From NCBI RefSeq assembly GCF_018143015.1, contig NC_054747.1, positions 33,757,733 to 33,821,732 on the forward strand: a DNA stretch of 64,000 nucleotides, written 5' to 3'. The DNA is from Lytechinus variegatus. Lineage: Eukaryota > Echinodermata > Echinoidea > Temnopleuroida > Toxopneustidae. The position numbers and the translations under genes were made by a program. Of this stretch, positions 1-22,833 are shown one piece after another (positions within the stretch are counted from its first letter, which is position 1; the number at the start of each line of letters is the position of its first letter). The notes beneath the pieces were generated by a model, which worked only from the letters and a program-made list of their open reading frames with translations, made no database searches and was not told where the DNA came from.

Positions 1-1884
1 TACCGATATCGGACTGTTCCACGCTGCCGCAACCGGCGCCGGCGGTGCTCGCTCTTATGATCACCTGAGAAACAGGCCTTGTGACTGTTTTCATAAACAA
101 CTGGTTCTCACCGCAGACTGATGGAAATTTTGTGATTACTTCCTCAAGTCTCCTTCGCTTGTTTCTTCAAGCGAGGACTTCGACACTCTTAGCCAGTTTC
201 CGTCCCTAACTTGATAGGACAGGGCCGTTGCTACCTCATTCGATTCCGTTGGGAATGTAACGGTTGAGGTATCATATCTGGCGATGTCTGTTCGTTTAGA
301 GCATCTCTTGATGGTCGTTTACACGTAATATCGTGACAGATTTTTTTTCGCCAGCTCCCTCTGGCGTACACTTGCTGCTGCTAGGGATTCCCGCCCAGCG
401 GACAGCCATCGCAGCCTAGCCTCACGGGCTCTCTCGGCGATGGTGGCTTGAGCCAAGCCACCTCTTCCACCGCGGGCACTGCACCCTCAGATGGGTGCTT
501 CAATCAGTATGGGAGAAAGGGGATCCTGAGTTCTCTCTCGATCACTCGGTCTAACACTTGTCGTGATGTGTACCGCGCTGTATCCCTGACACGCCCGGTT
601 GAGCTGTTTTGACCAGACTGCTCTATTCTACATAGGCAACATGTCCGCGGCATTCCTTATTAACAGGATGGCACTCAGTCGCTTTCTCGACCCTTGTCTG
701 CCTTACGAGTGGTTTTCTTCCTAAATCCCTACTCTCCTACTCTCCGTCGTTCCTGGTCCCCTTCGGACCGCTAGTAACTTTTTACCACAGCTCTCTATCA
801 GAATTCTGCAGATTTCTGCCCTCACGCATTTGAGACAGATATCGAATTCTGGGCGCTTTCTCCCACGCAGAGGCTTCCCCTACAGAAATTTCCAAGCTTG
901 CGGGAAGCGTGCGACTAGCTTGCGCAAGCTTGCGGCATGCTAGTAACTAGCATGCGGTTAGCTTAATAAGCGTGTGATATGCGTGCAGAGTAATAGTTAA
1001 GCGATCTTTTAGCGAGCAGGGACTGTTCGCTAGCATGCACTCGCTTATTAAGCGAGTGCCCTGCTAGTCGCATGCTAGTTACTAGCAAGCGGCACGCTTA
1101 AATTTCGGTAGGGGTTCTGAGATATCTCGCCTTCTCAGATTGGTCGATTGATCACTTACTGAACCTTAAAAGCTTCAGTTTTCCGATCACGATTCTTGTT
1201 GAAATTTTCAACAAATTTCGATTCTTACGCTCTAGTCAGCAGGTGATGTTGTTCTCCTGACACTAGGCCGAGGGCCCATGATACTTAGTATTCCTGAGTA
1301 TACAGGGCATTCCTCTCGAGGACATTTTGAGGGCCGCCTTTTGGCGCTCAACTAACTCCTTCACTTCTTTCTACTTGAAGGACATTCCGTCCAGCGAGGC
1401 GAGATTTGCTGCTTCGGCGCTTAAAGCAGCTGCGGCTTTTTCCCCCTCTCCCTAAATTTCGTTGTTTTTGTTTTTTCTTTTAAATTTTCTTAGGCTTACA
1501 ATTGAAAACATGCCTCCCTACGGTTTGAGTCCGTGCTGGTCTAGCAAATCAAGTAGATGTATGGAGTTATTGAAGTAAATTATGAAAAATTTTACCTGTG
1601 ATTTTCTTATTTACGAGATATTCATACATTACTTTACCTCCCACCTCCCCCTCCGCCGCGTAGCAACATGTTTCAACGTATGGGCTTGCGAAGGTGAGGA
1701 AGATGGACGCTAATTGCGCGGTGATCATGGGTAGTAGGCCTGAACGGGAGAGGGCGCGCTCGCGCTTTTTAAATCCTTGGGAGTTCTATTCGGGTATGGC
1801 AGTCCAGAGGGCTGAACTAGCAAATCAAGTAGATGTATGAGTTATCTCGTAAATAAGAAAATCAGGTAAGTATTTTCATAACTT
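1..1884. mobile_element. Remnant of a mobile element, class uncertain (possibly DIRS-like)
   Basis: This stretch is richer in GC than its surroundings and has no long open frame. It holds a dense group of inverted repeats at 875-1117. A direct repeat, CTAGCAAATCAAGTAGATGT, occurs near 1540 and again near 1817. A pair of imperfect inverted repeats of about 50 bp lies at 1578-1628 and 1834-1884. Combined direct and inverted repeats of this kind are known at the ends of tyrosine-recombinase (DIRS/Ngaro) retroelements, but no coding domain is visible, so the class is only a guess. It looks like a broken fossil end that enters the window from the left. The 1578-1884 part could instead be a separate foldback MITE. 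Confidence 0.35.
875..1117. repeat. Cluster of nested palindromes
   Basis: The outer arms pair CCCCTACAGAAATTT (about 876) with AAATTTCGGTAGGGG (about 1099). Inside are shorter near-perfect palindromes: GCATGCTAGTAACTAGCATG (about 934), CACTCGCTTATTAAGCGAGT (about 1037) and AAGCTTGCGCAAGCTT (about 915). The whole could fold into a branched cruciform. No coding potential is seen. Confidence 0.6.
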
Positions 1885-2404
1885 CTGGTAAAAAGCCAAT
1901 TAAATGTCATTTTCTCCGGAAAGTGAAAGTGTTTTTATCGTTCCATTAATACACAAATCATTTCACACCTGCTCCTAAAATTAAGAGAAAAAAAGTGTGT
2001 TGGTATGTACATAGGTACATGTATGTTGTGAATGAAGCCTTTTTAGATAGTATGTATACCCAGTTGTTGTGGGTCCGGACAGGTTGTGTGTCCGAACGAT
2101 CAATTTTAGAAAGTCATTTGGAAAAAAATACAAGCAAAGTTTCATCAATTTTTAGTACAAAATGTTAGAAAATATTATAAAGAACAAATAGATGATGATT
2201 GCAACTTTTGATTTCATATTTTTAGTGTAATCCAAAGAAAAAAAAAGAATGATTCAAAAATATAAAGTGTCTGGACACCCGACCCCACATCCTACATAAT
2301 ATTTCATCTTGTTTAGGCTATAATAAATGAGAAATATGCATGTAGGCCTAAGTACTATAAAAACAAGTAAATTTAGGAGTTGTATAAACTGTACGTATGT
2401 CCCA

Positions 2405-2558
2405 GGGCCTGTTGCATAAAACTAGCATTATTCTGGTATTATAACTTTGCCATTCTATTGGAACTGCAAAACTCAACAGCCAATCATAATCGATGATTTT
2501 CAGAAAGTTTCCATTGAATGGTAAAGTTACTAGTTAACTCCGTTTCTTAAACAGGCTC
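2405..2558. mobile_element. Short MITE with ~50-bp TIRs
   Basis: The left end GGGCCTGTTGCATAAAACTA and the right end, whose reverse complement begins GAGCCTGTTTAAGAAACGGA, form imperfect terminal inverted repeats of about 50 bp. They leave almost no unique middle. This is a non-autonomous DNA transposon with no coding capacity; its superfamily is not determined. Confidence 0.65.
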
Positions 2559-2786
2559 AAGATCTTGGTTGCATTGCCAATTTGAGGATCTACATGTAAT
2601 TTGCACGAGACTCAATAATATTCAATTGCTCATATTTTTCTCATTTACATCATTCATTTTTTTCTCTTTGATACAAATTCACCTGATTCAAGGGTTTCAT
2701 TCTTATTAGAATACAAAAAAAAATTGATTTTTTTATCAACAATGATTTGAGGCAGAGCTGGTTTGAGGGGATCATCTTTGTTACTA

Positions 2787-2950
2787 ATACCTCAGTCACA
2801 TTTGCTCTTCGGATAGTCGAAAACAGCCGTTTTATTCATATTTATTCAAACCACCTACATTGTATATGTAGCTAAATTACAAAAAAATGTTCAAAAACAG
2901 CCATTTTCGAGTTGTCTATGGCCTTCGTAGAGCAAATATGACTGAGGTAT
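2787..2950. mobile_element. MITE family with CTCAGTCACATTTGCTC ends, copy 1
   Basis: The terminal inverted repeats begin ATACCTCAGTCACATTTGCT and end AGCAAATATGACTGAGGTAT. A second copy of the same family lies at 52673-52834 and shares the interior 'TATTCAAACCACCTACAT'. It is non-coding. Confidence 0.75.
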
Positions 2951-2961
2951 AAAGGAGGCCC

Positions 2962-3446
2962 GGGGGGGCACTCTACTGGTGGGAGTGTGCCGCGGGCGAG
3001 ACAAAAAACGGGGGCCTTGGAGCGGGCTTATTGTAAAAAGGAGGGTCCTCGGAACAGGATTCGGAACGACAAATGTTTGTGAAAACCGGTCTCCTTGGAA
3101 CGGATCACCAGCGTGAGTGCATATGCATGATGCATCCCTATGGAACGGCCATGCGTGCATTATGCAGCTATAGCGTGGCCTCCGCCGGGAGCTCTGCAGC
3201 CGCTTTTCACCAAAATTGCAGCTCATTCAATGCGATCGGAGCAGCGTAACGAAAAATATGCGAAGCTTTGGAGTGGATTTCTCTCTTCTTCTCGATAAGA
3301 AGAAAATGCTATGCCTTGGAGCGGCTTTCTTTTGACTCAACAAGGCAAAAATGCTATGCCTTGGAACAGAAATTTGAGTGTAAAAATGTGGGTCCCCTCC
3401 ATGGCGCATACCCACTATGCATTATATACTGAGTGCCCCCCCCCCC
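2962..3446. mobile_element. Non-autonomous element with GGGGGGGCACTC ends
   Basis: The ends are GGGGGGGCACTC and GAGTGCCCCCCCC as inverted repeats. The interior repeats the phrase 'AATGCTATGCCTTGGA' and related 'CCTTGGAACGG' motifs several times. The two open frames across it (3415-3227 and 3226-2891, minus) have no recognisable domain and are taken as chance. Confidence 0.6.
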
Positions 3447-3469
3447 GCGGAAAGGAGGATAGCTAAGGT

Positions 3470-6400
3470 GTCACATTGGAATATTGTGGTTATGACAGAG
3501 ATGAGTTTGAGACTATCCCTGTATTCAACCTGTCATCTTTATGATTGAAATAGTGTTTTCATACATCTCATAATCTGTCCTTTAGGAATATTTTGTCTTT
3601 GCAACAAAAAACCTGTGGATTTCCAAATCACTATCGATTTTAACAGCATGGGGTTAACCACAAATGTAAACTCTTAACAGCAAGAGTTTGACATGGACCC
3701 TAAGGCGATTTAGGGATCATCTCAGATTCTCAGAGAAGTAGAATGTCCCAAGTCCCCCAAAAAAATCGCAAAAAAAACTCGTTCAACTTCAACATGGATT
3801 AATATTTCTTACAAACTATAAAAAATTATACACTACTTTCCAATATTGCTCTATATATTTATTTGGAAGTTGAAACTTGTAAATTCCTTGTAGATTTTTA
3901 TGATTATTACTAATAGTTGAGAAGGGCGGAGGAAGATGGGGAATTTTTTAATCATAAGGGACATTTGTTTGGCCTACATTAAAATGTGCAGCCTATTGGC
4001 GATGCAGAGATAAACGTAGGCCCTACCATAGAAGCCACCAATGTCAATAGGTCTATTATTATGCTTGTATGTATGTGCTTGTAGGTCTGGAATAAACAAT
4101 GAAATATAAGAAAAGTTAGTCTATTTTTTGTTTTGCGTTGCTTTTTTACAATCTAGTAAACAGAAAAACAGAAAACAAGACTATCTATAGTTAGCCTTAA
4201 ATCTTATAAAGATTTCAATTTTTAAATTCAGTACATTAATATAATATAGAAAAGAGGGGGATAAAAAATATATTAACTTCAAACAACTGATAATGAATTG
4301 GTTTGTTCTTTTTTTCTCATGGTGATGATGAAACAAATCACCTTATTAATAATAATTATGATAGTAATAATAGTCAGTTCTTTTATATAGCACATATTTA
4401 TACACTGTACACATATGTCTCTGTGCACTTCAGAAAATACAGAAAATAATACAAATGATGCAATACATGCAGGCTATAAGTTTACAAACATGCCTCTTCA
4501 TTTGAACACCATCCATCAAACTTCATGTACAACATGGAGTAATTCATCCTACCTTGATCCTCATACAACTCTCCCATAAATCTTTGGAAGAAACATACCT
4601 CAGCGCATCCATAGTCTTAACTTTACCCAGACTCCGTTTGCTCAAAGCTAAGACAGAGTCCCTATAGAGGCTTAGTGCATGCAGGATTTGTACATTGTGT
4701 TCTTGCTCACATCAAGTCCACTCCAACAAGAGTGGAATTGAATGAAAAGAGGAAAATCATACAGCACTGAAAATATCTTTAAAAGTATATGTAAAAGAAG
4801 AAAGTTTTTATGAACAGTATTTTGAAGTTTTGCACTGAAAATATCTTAAAAATTAGACGTAAAAGAAGAAAGGTTTTATGAACAGCATTCTATTAAAAGT
4901 TTTGCATGTTTTTCACCAAAAAAAAGTTTATAGCAAGGCCAATATATGCACCACACAGTGATACAAATGAAAGCATTGATGTCAGCCACTATTTCTTATG
5001 CAAGTATGAAATACAGAATATTTCAATTTTTGCAGATTTGACAATATAAAAGGAACATCTTTATGAATCACAACAGGTTGTAAGAATGACAAGTCTCTAA
5101 ATCATCAGAGAGGAATCAAACCTTGTTTCACTGTGTAATCAGACAAAAATAGATATTTCACATTTTATGAATTTATAAAAAATGGTGATATTATGAACAT
5201 TTTGCTGAGCCTATCTTTTGCTGGTGTTCTTTAAATTTAGTATTTCTCTTCTTGAAGTCTTGCAAGTGATTGGCTTATAAAAAGGTCTGATTATCAAGAC
5301 TACTGAAGGAGCATGGAGCTGTTGACAAGCTCCTTCAGTGAACGCTCTTTGACCTTTGACATTGGATACCTGTCTCTTATCTACCAACCTATTGCCCTGG
5401 TTGGCATAGTAACAATAAGATGAAAGTTTGCTCCCCCTGAAAGAGCTTTCATTTTCAGGGAAACATGGTAGATGGAATGGAGATAAAATTCGGTGCCAAA
5501 CCCAAAGACCAGAGCCCTATTTCAAATTCCATGAAAGAGAAATGCATACCGTGTAGTAATTCATAAGTATTTGATTTGACTTTATTGTTCATGAAAACAT
5601 AAAATATAAAGAGAGAATGGATTACAGAATAGTGAGATAATGATCAGAACATGATGGGTTTTTTATGGGCCAACATTGTACATGTAGGCCTATATATTGA
5701 CAGTTTTGATTGATTGATTTTATTTCATCAAGAATATCATAAGTTATAATTATAAATTGAAAGAGAGAAGTATCGAGAAGAATACCCACCTTGACAGGAT
5801 ATTAACCCATATCAACAGCTATCAAAAATGGGAAATCATATAATCCTTTGTAATTAGGCCTGCATGCTGCCTACATGTATGTGTAAACATGTATACATTT
5901 AATACCACCCCTCCCGTCCTTTATCCATTGCCTAGCTGTAGGCCTAATACATTGTTTTGAGAAAGTTTTTGAATGTTATATAACTTATTTTACATCTGAT
6001 TCATTGAAATGTTCAGGATTATTGTTCCTCAAATTTTTGTCACGGAGATTGGATCAGGATAGAGAGAATGCCCGGTCATCTCGGTTTTCCAGTTGGTCAG
6101 AAAGCCCCTACAGGTGTACCACTACATGTTTACTCTTGTAATCAGGACTAGAAATGATGAAGCTGTTCATGCTGTGTTCAAAAACCTACTGAAATCATAC
6201 TGTGAGAGTGGTTTCACAGTGTCACAGACACTTTTAAAACATGAATACAGATCTTGGCTGTGAGTTGCTGGGTGGATGATCTACATGTATCAAGACTAGA
6301 CTATCAAACTAGTCTCTCTGCTGGAATCTAATTGTCCTGCTGGGACTTGATTCATGAGTGATAAACATTGGCATTGATTGTGTCAAAAACTGTTTTAAAG

Positions 6401-7146
6401 GAGAGGTCCATACCTAAATAATTTCGAGGAAAAAAGATTGACATTCAGTTTAATGAAACCTGTGAGTGTTTTGATAATGTACATGTATCTTGGTTCTTGG
6501 AAATTGGATCTTATTCCAATATTAACAGCAAGAAATAGACAAAAGTAAGTTTAAAATAAAATGACATTTGAACTGCCAAATCTGTATTTCGATTATAATT
6601 TCAAGATTTGAATGTAAATTATTTGATATTAAAAAGAAATCTAAAAGATCTAAATACAATCCGAATGTTTGGATCTGGATTTGTCATCTAAAACACTAAA
6701 ACTAATGAAATTCTAACTTAAAGTCTTAAAAGTCGTAACTTATCAAAACACTATTGCCTACATGTAATTTTAGCTGTGACTTTACATCATGATAAATGAA
6801 AATACAATTTGAGGAAAATTGCCTTCGTGAACCCTTGTGGGAAGACCCCTTCATCTGCATTCAATGATAACAAAACTTAATATTTTCTCAGATATTAGTT
6901 CGCTCTTCCTCTATCAATTCTACAAACCAGCTGGGTGTGACTGACTGGACTTTCCCTTGAATGTGACATGAAATCTTCAGAGACTGTTTGGTTTCAATTG
7001 TTTGAGACTGGTGTCATTTATCAAATCAATATTGGGAGGAACACCAATGAAGGCTCATATTTACAGTAATATCAAGGGGATGAGTTCCAATCTTGAACCC
7101 CCCCCCCCATTTACACCAATCAGCAATTATTCATTGATTGATATTT
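3470..7146. other. Non-coding stretch upstream of the KIRREL exons
   Basis: No convincing exon or RNA gene was seen. It contains short A/T-rich runs, a duplicated 60-bp phrase near 4760-4900 (CACTGAAAATATCTT repeated) and a 10-bp-stem hairpin near 5300-5335. A leader or signal-peptide exon of the receptor gene could lie here but could not be picked out by eye. Confidence 0.5.
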
Positions 7147-7579
7147 AAAGGACAAGTTCACCCCAACGAAAAGTTGTTTTGAATAAAAAGAGAAAAATCC
7201 AACATTTGTTAGTGCTCACTGAAAAGTTCAACAAAATATGATGTAAAATACGAAAGTTATAACATTTTAAAGTTTTGCTTAATTTCACAAAACACATCCT
7301 GGTCGGCATGCAAATGAGGAGACATGATGTCATCCACTCAATATTTCTTTTGTATTTTATTTAAATATGCAAAATATGAAATATACACATTTTTTCCTCT
7401 TTACCAAGTGAATTGACGTTTAATTCCTCCCTGAACATGTGGAATTTAGTGAAAAATAAGTGAAACTTTTAAAATGTCTTAACTTTCTTCTTTACATTCA
7501 ATTTTGATGAATTTTCAGTGTTATGCTAGTTTGACTTTTCTCTACTATTTTTCTCTATTTGAGGGTGGACTTGACCTTT
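7147..7579. mobile_element. Long-TIR MITE family AAAGGACAAGTCCACC, copy 1
   Basis: The ends are AAAGGACAAGTTCACCCC and GGGTGGACTTGACCTTT, with inverted repeats that run about 190 bp inward. The short minus-strand ORFs often seen in this family (for example 7333-7145) come from the TIR and are not genes. Six copies lie in the window. Confidence 0.85.
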
Positions 7580-7780
7580 GAAAAGATTGATTTGCCTTGA
7601 TCACTCTTTACAGACAATCATAACAATCAATTGTACATGTATATGAACAATCAGTAATTTTCCCCAAGTCTTTTTAACATTTGGCTTGTTCCAGAGTAAA
7701 ATTAGGATATCCATGTCCTTGGATTGTAAAGCATCTCACCTTGAAAAACAACTTTAAAATGAAAACTGAAAGAATTACTG

Positions 7781-8118
7781 AAGTTCTTCAGCAGATTTTA
7801 GTGGATATTGAAGACAAAATGAAATTTGGAAGAAATGCTCAAGTTCTTCAGCAGATTTAAAGTGGATATTGAAGACAAAATGAAATTTGGAAGAAATGCT
7901 CAAGTTCTTCAGCAGATTTAAAGTGGATATTGAAGACAAAATGAAATTTGGAAGAAATGCTCAAGTTCTTCAGCAGATTTAAAGTGGATATTGAAGACAA
8001 AATAAAATTTGGAAGAAATGATCAAGCTCTTCAGCAGATTTAAAGTGGATTTTGAAGACAAAATGAAATTTGGAAGAAATGCTCAAGTTCTTCAGCAGAT
8101 TTAAGTGGAAGACAAACT
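7781..8118. repeat. 61-bp tandem repeat, about 5.6 copies
   Basis: The unit starts AAGTTCTTCAGCAGATTTAA and recurs at 7781, 7841, 7902, 7963, 8024 and 8085. Copies are almost identical, which indicates recent expansion or homogenisation. A 61-bp period is not a multiple of three, so it is not a coding repeat. It lies about 570 bp before the first receptor exon. Confidence 0.95.
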
Positions 8119-8683
8119 ATGGAATTTGACCTTCCTTCAATTGCCTATAGCCATACTTTGCCACAAACAAAACAGGTTTGAAGTATAAACAACTCAGTGA
8201 TGAAGTGTAACAGCTTCTCACAAACTTTACAAGCCTCTTTGCTGATAGTCTTCTCATTCAGGGGCTATTTCTTCCTGAAAATTAAAGTAGTGAATTTGTT
8301 GCAATTTCTGGATGGCACAGCGGGAAATGTTATTCTTGTTTAATGTCTATCTTTAATAAAGTTGATACAAAAACAATCTCTTTTTTTTCAAATTGAGAAA
8401 AGGAGCCCCAAAGCTTTAAAAAGTTCAATATCAATGAATTTAGAACTTTATATTCTTGGCTAATCCATTGGTATAAAATTTCATATTAAAGTCATGTTAT
8501 GCTTGGAGACATTCAAGTTTAGTAGATCTCTAGTTTGACATCAACTGAAAACAATGTTTTAGAGCTGTCTACATTATTCTAGGAGGAAATCCTCTTGTCT
8601 ATTTTCTTTATTGGTTGTGGTTCAGATTAGACCATTCTTATTGCAAATGGACATAATTCCTTAGCTCTGTTTTTCATTATCAG

Positions 8684-19810
<11,127 letters not shown>

Positions 19811-19867
19811 GATGCCAGTTATTCCGGGGTCCAAATATTTATAAGAACCAACAGCCATGATATAATG

Positions 19868-19873
19868 AATAAA
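19868..19873 (+). terminator. Poly(A) signal of the KIRREL gene
   Basis: AATAAA lies 58 bp after the stop codon, followed by T-rich sequence. It would give a very short 3' UTR. The nearest downstream feature is a TTAA-flanked transposon that starts 56 bp later. Confidence 0.7.
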
Positions 19874-19928
19874 GCCCTATCCTTATATTTGCAGCATATG
19901 ATCTGATTTCTATTCCTTTATGAATTAA

Positions 19929-20694
19929 CCCTATCTAGGCCAGGGTATTTTGGGAGTTCCTATGGCGGGGGGGGGCCTCCCAGGCCCCCCCCCCCTAAGA
20001 TCTCGGCTGTCCACCGCGCGATCGCGCCAAAAATTGGCACGCGGGTTGCTTGGGGCATAATCTACAAGATTGTATAGTAATTTATTTCATGCGAATCGCT
20101 ATTAAGTGATTATGCTAATTTATGCGTAATTAGTATGCGAAATCATACTTTTCCCTCTAACTCCCTAAATAAAGCTCTAAATGTACTAATTTTTGGTATA
20201 GAAACTCTTTGTGGTGTCCTTAGCAAGTGTACATGAAAAAAATTGTGATATCAAATCATTTTCTTATGTATTATATTGTTTTTGCAATTTCTTATGTATT
20301 TTTTGTTTTTTTGACCTTTTGTTTTTCATTGTTTTTTCAATGAAATTTGTTGGGGACTCTTCTGTGATCATAAAAAGCATAAAATGAATATATTTAGACT
20401 AGAAAAACTAAAAATAATCATACATTTATGAATTTTGGTTGAAAACACAATTTGCATTGACTTTGTACACGAAATCACGTTTTTGAGCAATTTTCGGTCT
20501 GACATGCACTTACATAATGTTGCGTAATTTTGGAACCACGTACCCGGGTGACGCAAAATTGGTCTCAAAAGTTGCGCAAGACTTGAAAGTAAAAAGTCAG
20601 CGAGCGGCGCGGTCAAAAAATTTCGCACGGCGAAAATATCGCGCGATTCGTGAGGGGGGGCCTCCGAGGCCCCCCCCCCCCAGCCTAGATAGGG
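19929..20694. mobile_element. piggyBac-like non-autonomous transposon flanked by TTAA
   Basis: TTAA at 19925-19928 is followed by CCCTATCTAGGC, and the right end GCCTAGATAGGG is followed by TTAA at 20695-20698. A TTAA target duplication with CCC-starting inverted repeats is the hallmark of piggyBac. A second pair of inverted G/C-rich blocks (GGGGGGGCCTCC) lies just inside each end. The 766-bp element has no transposase frame, so it would need an enzyme from elsewhere. It starts 56 bp after the KIRREL poly(A) signal. Confidence 0.85.
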
Positions 20695-21245
20695 TTAAAG
20701 AGAAAAAAAATCATAAGAAAGTAGAGCAACTCGTGAAAATTAATGTGAAAAAAAAATTAACAGGAAAAATTTCATCAAAATCAAATGGAAAATAATGAGG
20801 TATGTAATGCCAGAGGGTATTATACAAGTATTATTAAGTGTATGTTGGTACCTCTATGAAAGTAAACCAAAACCCATGTTATAGGAAAGAGTAAAATGAG
20901 ACGAATAATTTAAAATAAGTTTCATTAACCTTGGTTTTGAAATAAGCAAGTTATGGACGTTTGAAAGTCTTGTTGTACTTTCTATGGGATCCTCAAATTG
21001 GCAAACATGCTTCAATATGTCCGATTTTGTGGACAACTCTCCATTGGTTTGGACACAATTTTTCAGATTTCCCCTTTATTTTTCTACATATTTCACATAA
21101 CCGATTTTGATGAAACTCGTTTTCAATTGTCCCTCTTAATTTACATATGAAATGGCCTATCAAGATTATCGTTGCATGGGTATGTTGCTTGATAGACTGG
21201 CTAGGAACCAATCAGAATTGTTTGTTCATATTGGCCATTAATTGT

Positions 21246-21833
21246 TAAAGGACAAGTTCACCCAAAAAAACTTGATTTGAATAAAAAGAGAAAAAGTCAA
21301 CAAGCATAACACTGAAAATTTCATCAAAATCGGATTTAAAATAAGAAAGCTATGGCATTTTAAAGTTTCGCTTATTTTCAACAAAATAGTTATATGTACG
21401 AGCCAGTTACATCCAAATGAGAGAGTTGATGACATCACTCACTATTTCTTTTGTATTTTATTATATGAAATATTTTTATTTTCTCAACATTGTCATGTGA
21501 AATGAAGTTTCATTCCTCCCTGAACATGTGGAATTCCATTATTTTAACATTTTGTGCTTCAGGCAAGGAGGTCCTAATCATCAAATTCGTTAAAATTGAA
21601 ATATTGTATAATATAAAAAATAAAAACAAATGAAATAGTGAGTGAGTGACATCATCGACTCTCTCATTTGGATGTAACTGGCTCGTTCATATAACTATTT
21701 TGTTGAAAATAAGCGAAACTTTGAAATGTCATAACTTTCTTATTTTACATTTGATTTTGATGAAATTTTCAGTGTTATGCTTGTCTGATTTTTCTCTATT
21801 GATTCATATCAACATTTTTCTGAGGTGGACCAT
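21246..21833. mobile_element. Long-TIR MITE family AAAGGACAAGTCCACC, copy 2
   Basis: The left end AAAGGACAAGTTCACCC and the right arm TGTTATGCTTGTCTGATTTT, ending near GAGGTGGACC, form inverted repeats of about 190 bp. The right tip is degraded. The mirror ORFs 21438-21238 (-) and 21646-21885 (+) encode near-identical peptides because they are the two TIRs. Confidence 0.85.
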
Positions 21834-22624
21834 TGTCACCTGGCCCAGATATCTTATTCAGTTTTCCTCTATCAGTACAGTATAGGGGATTGAAAAGCCT
21901 GCTGTATCAGAGATAGTTCTGTTGAATCCTGTACAGTTAGTAAATGCCTTTAATATACCTTTCTAATATTGTTAAAGTGTACCCTCGTTTGTCAAGATCT
22001 TCACTTTTTTATATATATTGTATTAATGGATCGGTAAAAATTGGCCATATGTAGCTTAACAACAAATTTTCACTGTAGCATCACTTGTGAAAATATGAAT
22101 ATTAGTAGATTCAAAATGGTTTTCAGAAAAAAAATTGTATTCAAGTGTTTGAATATATTGATGCTTACATAATGTGTTTAAAACATTATTGCTTTTGTAT
22201 AAATGTGAATTACCATATTTGTACGGTTTTCTCTCATCAAAGAAAACAAATTTGGGTCTGCAAGCGAGCCTGGGTCAAGACAATCTTCAGAGCTCAGCCA
22301 CTTTTGGTACCGCATTTTGCCTTTTCAGCATGTACAGTGAATATTAAGAGTCAAGTGCCAAGATTTTATTGAACAGAAACAAATTTTGAAATAACAGCAT
22401 TCAAGGGCTAATCTTGAGGATTATAAGTATGTTCTTGAATGAAGTGATATTCTACAACATCAAAGGAATGAAATGTGACCTTTCAGTGCTATGTATTTCT
22501 GTGAGATTATGTATTCAACTTTGTGAAAACAGTTACGATATTTACATGTTATATGTTCAATGAATTTGGAAAGTACTCTTTTTTTATACCGGTATCCATG
22601 ATTCCAGAGATGCCAAGGCTAGTG

Positions 22625-22826
22625 CAGAGCTGCCAAGTAGTACTGATTTTCTGTATTTAGTACTGAAAATAGAGAATACTGAGGGTTTCATGCAAAATAC
22701 TGATTTCTTAAGTTTCAGTTTATGTGTTGTCCTATGGTATTCGTGTGAAAATACTAATTTCCTCACCAAAATACTGATTTTCAGCCTTGAAAATACTGAA
22801 ATGTTCTTGTTCAGGTTGGCAGCTCT
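22625..22826. mobile_element. hAT-like MITE with CTGCCAA ends, copy 1
   Basis: The ends CAGAGCTGCCAA and TTGGCAGCTCT are inverted repeats. The element is flanked by a perfect 7-bp direct repeat GCTAGTG at 22618-22624 and 22827-22833. The 7-8-bp duplication and CAG-type ends fit hAT. The interior is built of ATACTGATTT/ATACTGAAAA phrases. Confidence 0.75.
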
Positions 22827-22833
22827 GCTAGTG

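Noticed and set aside
2891-3415. Two minus-strand ORFs of 111 and 62 residues
   Set aside because: They lie within a transposon-like repeat with inverted ends and show no domain or splice context.
5300-5335. Hairpin CTGAAGGAGC ... GCTCCTTCAG as a microRNA precursor
   Set aside because: The 10-bp stem with a 15-base loop is too short for a miRNA hairpin, and nothing else supports it.
7775-8118. Possible protein-coding repeat
   Set aside because: The 61-bp period is not divisible by three and stop codons occur in the frames.
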